Shown piece by piece: positions 57,599 through 64,000 of a stretch of DNA of 64,000 nucleotides. The position numbers and the translations under genes are program-made. The stretch lies in contig JAJHTX010000007.1 in NCBI GenBank assembly GCA_032164295.1, positions 842,501 to 906,500 of the forward strand. Reading direction: 5' to 3'. This stretch comes from Inonotus obliquus. Taxonomy: Eukaryota; Basidiomycota; Agaricomycetes; Hymenochaetales; Hymenochaetaceae. Under the pieces are notes generated by a model. The model saw only the letters and a list, made by a program, of their open reading frames with translations. It was not told the origin of the DNA and searched no databases. Position 1 is the stretch's first letter; each line of letters opens with the position of its first letter.

Positions 57599-58836
57599 TT
57601 ATAGTCTTCCTTTAATCGGTTCACTACCCCAGATGCCCGACTGGAGATCACCCTTCTCCACCGAGGACCACCAGTTCAAGATCGTTTCTACCACTTCATT
57701 CCGATGCTGGACGTAACCAAAATCAGTCGTAAATCGGAAGAGCAGAAACGCAATACGCACTTCCGTGAAATTGTGGTCCGCTTCCTCGATAACGTGCAAA
57801 TTGTGGGTCCCGCCAGATGATCGTGCACCGAATATCCGTGCATATATAATTGCATCGTAACTTAAGTTACCTTCAGTATCTCTTATATTCCACGCAAGAA
57901 ATACTTACGGTGGAACAGTTTTGTCCTGCATTCCGTGAATCGTAAGCACGTGTGTGTCTAGTGGGAAGCTCTTCTTGATAGGTGTCGTATCCCATGTTGC
58001 GAATTTTTCCAAGTCGTGAGGATAAATACGTCCTATCACTTGCTTTCGTGCGACTGTGACTTTCCAATCATAATACCCATGCGTCTCAAAGTACGGCCTA
58101 TAGAAGTCAGCGCGGTCTGTACCAGAGATGTTCAGCTAAATGCGCTCCAAGTGATCGGTTAAGTAGCTAACCGTATATACGCTACCTTGCAATCTTATGA
58201 GTGTGTGCTATTGAAAAGCTAAGAGTGAGACAGACCTCCATTCGACATCGTCCGGATACGTTGACGAAGCCGCGTACACGCTTTCCATCCTCCGCCGTCG
58301 ATAACCACCGCATAGCAACAAGACTGCCGCGCGAATGCCCAACAATGAGAGTGATGACATAGCCGAAAGTCGTTTGAAGGTATTGAGTTACCAATTCGAG
58401 GTCCTCCACATCCTCGTCGAGTGCGCTCATCTTCCATTCCCCACCGGTCTCATGGCTTCCTCTGTTGGAGTATAAGTAGCTACTTCGTCACTTAACGCAC
58501 CCATTCTACGTGCCTGAAGTCGAAGCGAAAGGTATCGAGTGGTAGCACTTTCGCCAGTCTCTTCTGGAACAAGTAATCCTTATGGCTGATACGATCATGA
58601 GCAAGTCCAAGAGTTGCAGAAGCGAAAAACGTGGCTAACCCCATAGTACCGTGTAAAATCTTTCGAGCCTCCATTCAGCATCTCAAATCATGGATAACAA
58701 CTCGGTGAGCACGAACCAAAGCAATGTTACGACCATGTGTTGGCAGATCCGGTTCGACTTGCTCCAAGTCTCCAGCTATAGCACAATCAGGGTCAACGGT
58801 GTGTGGTATCCATAGCCTTGTGGTCTTGCAGGACAT
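57599..58836 (-). CDS. Alpha/beta hydrolase (S33-like)
   Basis: Start MSCKTTRLWIPHTVDPDCA. A 20-base exon (58640-58659) supplies the oxyanion HG: joined reading NIALILHGTMGHKDYLFQKR. Then LDTFRFDFRGSHETGGEWK, LVTQYLQTTFGYVITLIVGH with the nucleophile elbow GHSRGS, a lid-like stretch, and LTIHGMQDKTVPPYDA (acid loop), then GTHNLHVIEEADHNFTEH (catalytic His), ending GSEPIKGRL. The Ser-Asp-His triad is complete. The closest type is the small serine hydrolases (peptidase S33 / hydrolase 4 group) of fungi; substrate unknown, no signal peptide, so probably cytosolic. One intron (58462-58513) seems to begin with GC. About 280 residues. Confidence 0.82.
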
Positions 58837-59008
58837 AATGGTAAGAAGGGAAGAAACGGTGAGAAGCGTCAGCGATTTCGGCTGCCGCCGGTTATGCAGT
58901 TCCCGGCTTGATCGTCGATCAGTATATGCTTCTTTTGGAATGTACAAACTTTGGTAAGGAAAATCTCATCTCATGTGCGCCCTGCTCAACTCCTCCTCTC
59001 CTCTCACA

Positions 59009-60098
59009 ATGGGCAAGAAAGACAAGCTCATTGACTCGCGTGTGTCACAATCGCAATGCAAGAAAGCCATCACGGCTCTTGTAATGTACTCGACGAAAAT
59101 TGCAAAACAGAAGGAAGAAACCGAGTTGATTCCTGGAAAGGAGGAGAACGTTTGGTTGGTGCTATCCGTGAAAAAAGTGGTGCCAGAGAGGAAGTTAAAG
59201 CCTCACAAGATGTACGTCGGGCGTATGTATGAGAGGAAACGCATACTAACTTTATTGCCGCAGTCCATTGGCACACCCTATTGTCGACCCGCGTACGAGT
59301 CCAATATGCCTCATCACAAAGGATCCGCAAAGACAGTACAAGGACTTGCTGGAGTCGCATAACATCAAATTCATAAGTCGTGTCGTTGGGATTGAGAAGT
59401 TGAGGGGAAAATTCAAGTCATTTGAAGCCCGACGGATGCTTTTAAAAGAGAATGGTCTGTTCCTCGCCGATGAGCGTGTCATCCCATTACTACCTGGATT
59501 GCTGGGGAAAGCTTTCTTCAAGGCCAAAAAGTAAGACATCGACTTCCCGGGCCCCAATCTCTACGCGTGCTAACCGAGAGATCACATCAGACAGCCCATT
59601 CCAGTTTCACTCACGAAGAAGGACTTGAAGAAGGAACTTGAACAAGCTGTGTCTTCAACATACATGCACCAAAACCAAGGAACATGCACGTACGTCCGTG
59701 CTACTCTATTTTTTTCTGATCACAGCTTGACCTATTTGTTCAGCTCAATAAAAATCGGAACGATTTCTCAATCACCGGAGCGCATATTGGCAAATCTGGA
59801 AACTGCTCTTCCGGAAATCGTCAAGGTCGATGGTGGGTGGGATAATATCCAGAGTTTTCATATCAAGACAAACTCGAGCACGAGCTTGCCAATCTGGACA
59901 TGCAACCTCGGAGAAGGAGAGAATGGGCGTTGGGAGGAATCAGAAGTCAATGCTGGCCAAGATCAGTCGAACGAGGACGTCGAGGACAGTAACTCGGAAG
60001 ATGAGGTAGTTGCGAAGGAAGAGATGAAGAAGAGGAAGAAACGCGTGATAGATGATGGCAATGAACCTACGAGTAAGAAGAAGAGGGCTAGTGTTTGA
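59009..60098 (+). CDS. Ribosomal L1-domain nucleolar protein (Utp30/RSL1D1-like)
   Basis: The protein begins MGKKDKLIDSRVSQSQCKKA, then ENVWLVLSVKKVVPERKLKP, IPLAHPIVDPRTSPICLITK and RQYKDLLESHNIKFISRVVG, then RRMLLKENGLFLADERVIPL and LPGLLGKAFFKAKKQPIPVS. This is an L1 fold with the phosphate-binding KxxP stretch of the Utp30/Cic1/RSL1D1 branch. A C-terminal acidic run and a basic tail (KKRKKRVIDD, KKKRASV) fit a nucleolar protein acting in ribosome assembly. An ATG 36 bases upstream (58973) is in frame; I prefer 59009 because it begins the conserved basic part. It shares a 172-base divergent promoter with the hydrolase gene. Confidence 0.82.
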
Positions 60099-60281
60099 TC
60101 CAAGCGTCACATCTTTCTGGTCTGGTATCTATCGAGAGAAATCCACATTCATCCATTAGCTATATTACATGTAGATACACGTGAACGACAAATAAGAGGA
60201 GCAACTCTGTCCGATGCAACACAGAAGTTAGATACCGAGTGTGGTTCGGCAAAAGAAAGTAGAGGTACGGTGTACAATACA

Positions 60282-61417
60282 TCAACACTTGTCGCTCGAC
60301 TGGCAAACCAGCACGAGTACAACGATGACGATAATGATGATGATGATGAGAGTTAGGGCTAAACATATCCACCGACCCTTTCGATAGCTCAATGCCAGTA
60401 GTTTAGCCCTGCCGGTAAGCTCTGTCCTGTTGATTGTAACACATTGATTGGTGAGAACGTTGTTGACGGTTGATATTCTCGTTAAACGTACCCTTTCTCG
60501 ACGTCTACTTCAGCCACTCTAGCTTTCTCTTCAATATAATCGATCGTTTCGCCTTGTTGATCAATAATGAGACTTATCTATATGTTAAAAGTTGAGATCG
60601 AGAACATATTATTAGCCTTCTTCTATCAAAAAACCTGCTTAAACACTAACATCTTGCATCAATTGAGCCAATTCGACCAGTGAAGCTTCAATTCGCTTGA
60701 GTTCTTCATGTCGGTCTCGCACAGCGTTGTATGCTGATCGTGCCTGCCCATATCGAGCTCCTGTTGTTGCATTGGCGAATATCTGTAAGTCTTGTCCGCT
60801 TTCTACGACGGCTTGAATTTCTTCGGGTGATGCGTCGGGTTTTACTGAACGGAGTCGTCCGTTGGGTTTAGAAAAGAAGTGACGAACGAGAACATACCGA
60901 TCTTGTATTGCCTCGCCATCCGTTCCTTTGTCTTGTCACGATATGACTTTTCTTCCGTCTGGAATCTCTCTATAGCATCCATAAATTTCTCCTTGACACG
61001 TTCAATGTGTGGTCCACGTATGTTCGCTGCCCTCGCGTCTACACGTTGAGACCTTAAATTTTGCAGCCGTTTCTTCAAGGCGAAACTCAGGGATTGAGTT
61101 TCTTCCTGAAGCGCTTCAAGTTGTCTCGTTTCGTCGCTTCCAGATAGCTCGACGGCATCGAGTTGCTTGGCATGAAGACGCGAGAAAGTGTCGACGTTTC
61201 TATTGAATTTCGCTATCTCATCTTGAATTTCGCTGATCTACATGAATCATTCACCCAATAAATCGCGAACTGGATAGAGGAGAGGATGAAAACGCACCTC
61301 TGTGTAGAATGCATCGTCTAGTAATCCGATCTGATCTCCATGGTCGTTCCCATAGTTGGTAAAAGAGAGCTCGTATTGAGGCGTACCCGTACGGGCTGCA
61401 AGTTTGTCTCTAGACAT
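60282..61417 (-). CDS. SSO1: Plasma-membrane syntaxin (Qa-SNARE), Sso1 type
   Basis: Start MSRDKLAARTGTPQYELSF. The Habc domain runs through FYTEISEIQDEIAKFNRNVD and RNVDTFSRLHAKQLDAVEL to GPHIERVKEKFMDAIERFQ. The SNARE motif is RHEELKRIEASLVELAQLMQ, then DISLIIDQQGETIDYIE with the zero-layer Gln in DQQGE. The last exon crosses a GTACGT intron to TELTGRAKLLALSYRKGRW and one membrane anchor of ICLALTL, six Ile in a row, then Val/Leu, ending CQSSDKC. About 310 residues. It drives fusion of secretory vesicles at the growing tip with Sec9 and Snc partners, by family knowledge. The stop is at 60282-60284. It is convergent with the L1-domain gene. Confidence 0.9.
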
Positions 61418-61851
61418 ATCTTGAGAGTTGAACGTATCTGAAAGAGAGAGAGGAAATCAATGGAGATGGGCGCTCTGTCGGGTTCTAAGTAGTCTTTCGC
61501 TTGTCCCCTGAGCGGGCGATGATGCAATCATACCCGTGCCCGCACTCAGCCGTAAGGTGCTCTCCATACATATTCCATTGATCGTCGCCTATAGTGATAA
61601 ACCACAGCCGCAGCATTTGAGGTCGCATTTCACAAGCGTCGTCTGCAGCGGTATACGCAGTCGTGACACAGCAACTGCCCTCCAGTCCAGTACATACAAG
61701 ACCGCGTGTGAGTCTTTAGCCAGATCTCATCTGATGCCATACACGTGATCGGACTAAGACGCGAGAACGCGAATTCTTGCGCGTAACGCATAACACAAAC
61801 ACACTACCTTGAATTCGAGGCTACGGTGCCAGTGGCAATCTCGGGAAGAGT
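61418..61851. promoter_or_regulatory. Divergent promoter region, syntaxin and S28 peptidase
   Basis: 434 bases between opposing start codons. No TATA box or other clear element is seen. A short frame at 61536-61748 has no family features. Confidence 0.4.
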
Positions 61852-63970
61852 ATGCGTTTCAAAATCTCCAGTGTTGCATTTCTAGCTACCGTCACTTCTG
61901 TCCTTGCTGTCTCCAGCTCCTCCCCATTCCTCGGCGGTCACTCGGTCAATCTGTGGAGACTCTCACACGAACGGAATAACAGACAACAGACACATTTTGA
62001 AGCCCAGGATGGTACCCAAGTGTCTTTCGACGCGTCAGTATCCTACGCCGACTTTCCCGAACAACGATTTGAGCAGCCACTGGATCATTTCTCCGATGAT
62101 CCCCACACGTTCAAGCAACGTTACTGGTTTAGCAAGCGGCATTATCAGAAAGGCGGGCCTGTCATTGTTCTTGATGGCGGCGAAACGAGCGGCACAAATA
62201 GGCTGCCGTTCTTGGATACCGGTATAGTGGAGATCCTTGCTAAAGCAACGAATGGTCTCGGCGTTGTCCTTGAACACCGATATTATGGGGACTCCATTCC
62301 CGTGGCAAATTTTTCGACCGACTCCCTGAGGTGAAGTCTTCGGACGCTGTTTTCTCGTATATTAGGATGCTGAGGTACATATAGATGGTTAAATAATGCA
62401 CAGGCCGCGGCGGATTCTGCATATTTCATGTCTAATGTCAAATTCGATGGCATTGACGATGATTTGACTGCACCTGGGACTCCATGGATTTATTATGGAG
62501 GCTCGTATGCTGGTGGTAAGATATAGACCGCCACAGTAAACGGCTTGTAGCTTTGTTTACTGACTATCGCACTTTCCAGCCAGGTCAGCGCATATGAGGT
62601 GAGGTATTGAGCGACATTGCTGCTGGTGCCGAGATTGAACGCGTTCCATGATTGCAGAGTTTTATATCCGGACCTCGTCTTTGGCGCGATAGCGTCAAGC
62701 GGAGTTACTCATGCCGCAATTGAGTTATGGGAATACATGGATGTCATTCGGCGCGCAGCCGATCCAGGCTGCTCAGAGCATCTGGAAGTCTCCATTGCAG
62801 AGATCGATCGCATTCTGTTGAACGTACCTCTCCTACGCAGGCCGCTCAAGACACTATTTGGAGTAGCCGAACTAGAACATGATGATGACTTCGCCGACCT
62901 CTTATCGGTTTGTTGGATAGTTGCCTGTGCTGGTGATGTGTTCATTCAATGACTGATGATCAATAGAGTCCTCTTGGATCCTGGCAATCAAAGAACTGGG
63001 ATCCGGACGTTGGCAGCGATACGTTTGATAGATTTTGCGCTGCACTTGCTGCTCCATTCGACGGAAGGGGTTCGGAACAGCTTTTGAAACTGCCTGGCGG
63101 ACTAGAAGTCCCTATAACCGTACTGAACTATGCGAATTACATAAAGAAGGTTAGTAGACAGTCCAAAGCTCAACTTCGTGTTCTGACAAGGTTGCAGAAT
63201 TATGTTTCCCGTTGTGCCGAAGGAAACACAGTTGAAGATGTACGTCACCGTCTTGCTGCCAACAACCATGGTTTCTTACTAGATGCTCGCAGTGCTTTGG
63301 GTCCCATAATGCCGACAAATTTCAAAATACCTCGCTGTCGGAGACCTGGCGTGCTTGGACCTTCCAAGTCTGTACTGAATGGGGATACTTTATAACTGCC
63401 CCTCCAGATGAACACCAACCTCGAATTATTTCTCGACTAATCACACTCGAGTCGAGCTCCCGAATTTGTCACCAGGTTCGTAATAATACGTGTTGAGGTG
63501 ATTTCGTTCTGAGAATCTCAGGCCTATCCTCCTGGTGAACATTTCACCGTTCCATTTTTGCCGAATGTAACCGCTGTCAACGTTCTCGGAGATTTCGATA
63601 TTGCTGCAGATCGACTCGCTATAATTGACGGAGAAGGTGGGTGAACATCAAGTCAGGTCCACTGTTGTAAGTGACAAGTACATTCTCTTACAGTCGACCC
63701 GTGGCGGCCAGCTACGCCGCATAGTCAATATGCACCAAAGCGATTGGACACAATCCTCCGGCCTTTCAAACTCATCCCTGGTATGGAGTCACTTGATTAG
63801 TTGGCGTAGATGATCTGACGAGCTTTACAGACGGTGTTCATCACTATGATGAGAACGGATTACGAAATATGGAGGATGAACCGTTTGAGATCCTTAATAT
63901 ACACAAGGAAATGATCGTCTTCGTCACGGAATGGTTGAAGGACTGGAACAAGACGCAAGAGCAAATTTGA
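61852..63970 (+). CDS. Serine peptidase family S28 (prolyl carboxypeptidase type), secreted
   Basis: MRFKISSVAFLATVTSVLAV is a signal peptide. FEQPLDHFSDDPHTFKQRYW and GGPVIVLDGGETSGT are the family start; LGVVLEHRYYGDSIPVANFS and the nucleophile motif GGSYAGARSAHMRVLYPDL follow, the latter joined through a 19-base exon (62580-62598). Cysteines and WNWDPDVGSD-type residues of the lid, then VSRCAEGNTVED, TFQVCTEWGYFITAPPDEHQ, PRIISRLITLESSSRICHQ, VLGDFDIAADRLAIIDGEVD with the catalytic Asp, and VHHYDENGL with the catalytic His. The gene is complete to TGA at 63968. S28 enzymes release residues after proline, usually at acidic pH in secreted or vacuolar space. About nine exons. Confidence 0.9.
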
Positions 63971-64000
63971 TTACTGTATTTTCACGACGAGAAACAGGTG

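Overview
The window reads as nuclear DNA of a filamentous basidiomycete, probably an agaricomycete. The evidence is many genes split by introns of about 45-65 bases with short internal exons, tight spacing between genes, single-copy eukaryotic housekeeping genes (RAD50, RPN13, ALG6, TAM41, a Derlin, a mitochondrial uL5, an Sso-type syntaxin) and fungal families (PET127, YTP1, TmpL-like, Cdc15/SepH kinase). I cannot name the species.

Layout. Bases 1-7200 are a graveyard of nested long-terminal-repeat (LTR) elements. Two related LTR families (called A and B here) lie in both orientations. Several insertions can be dated relative to each other because they carry 5-base target duplications and because an uninterrupted copy exists in the window. 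One 4.15 kb insertion carries unrecognised ORFs, and one of those ORFs is itself split by a later solo LTR. No reverse transcriptase or integrase could be read.

From 7.4 kb to the end the DNA is gene dense. In order: universal stress protein (+), PET127 (-), a 79-residue SCOC-like coiled-coil gene (-), RPN13 (+), RAD50 (+), a possible relic (-), enoyl-CoA hydratase (-), TmpL-like adenylation/flavoprotein membrane enzyme (+), SET-MYND protein (+), DUF4436-like membrane protein (+), mitochondrial uL5 (+), SepH/Cdc7-type septation kinase (-), hotdog thioesterase (+), ALG6 (+), an unrecognised probably nuclear protein (-), TAM41 (-), Derlin (+), an NDK-domain pseudoenzyme (-), a protein with a C-terminal CaaX box (+), YTP1-like membrane protein (-), a secreted four-repeat protein (+), alpha/beta hydrolase (-), ribosomal-L1-domain protein (+), Sso-type syntaxin (-) and an S28 serine peptidase (+).

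There is no obvious operon-like or secondary-metabolite cluster. Neighbours are mostly unrelated housekeeping genes sharing short divergent promoters or convergent 3' ends. The observations most worth following are the secreted protein made of four near-identical units, each with an intron at the same place in an alternating A-B-A-B pattern; the nested LTR block; the NDK domain whose catalytic histidine is a methionine; several inferred microexons (12, 19 and 20 bases) and GC-AG introns; and the TmpL-like fusion. All splice sites were inferred by eye from reading frame and family motifs.
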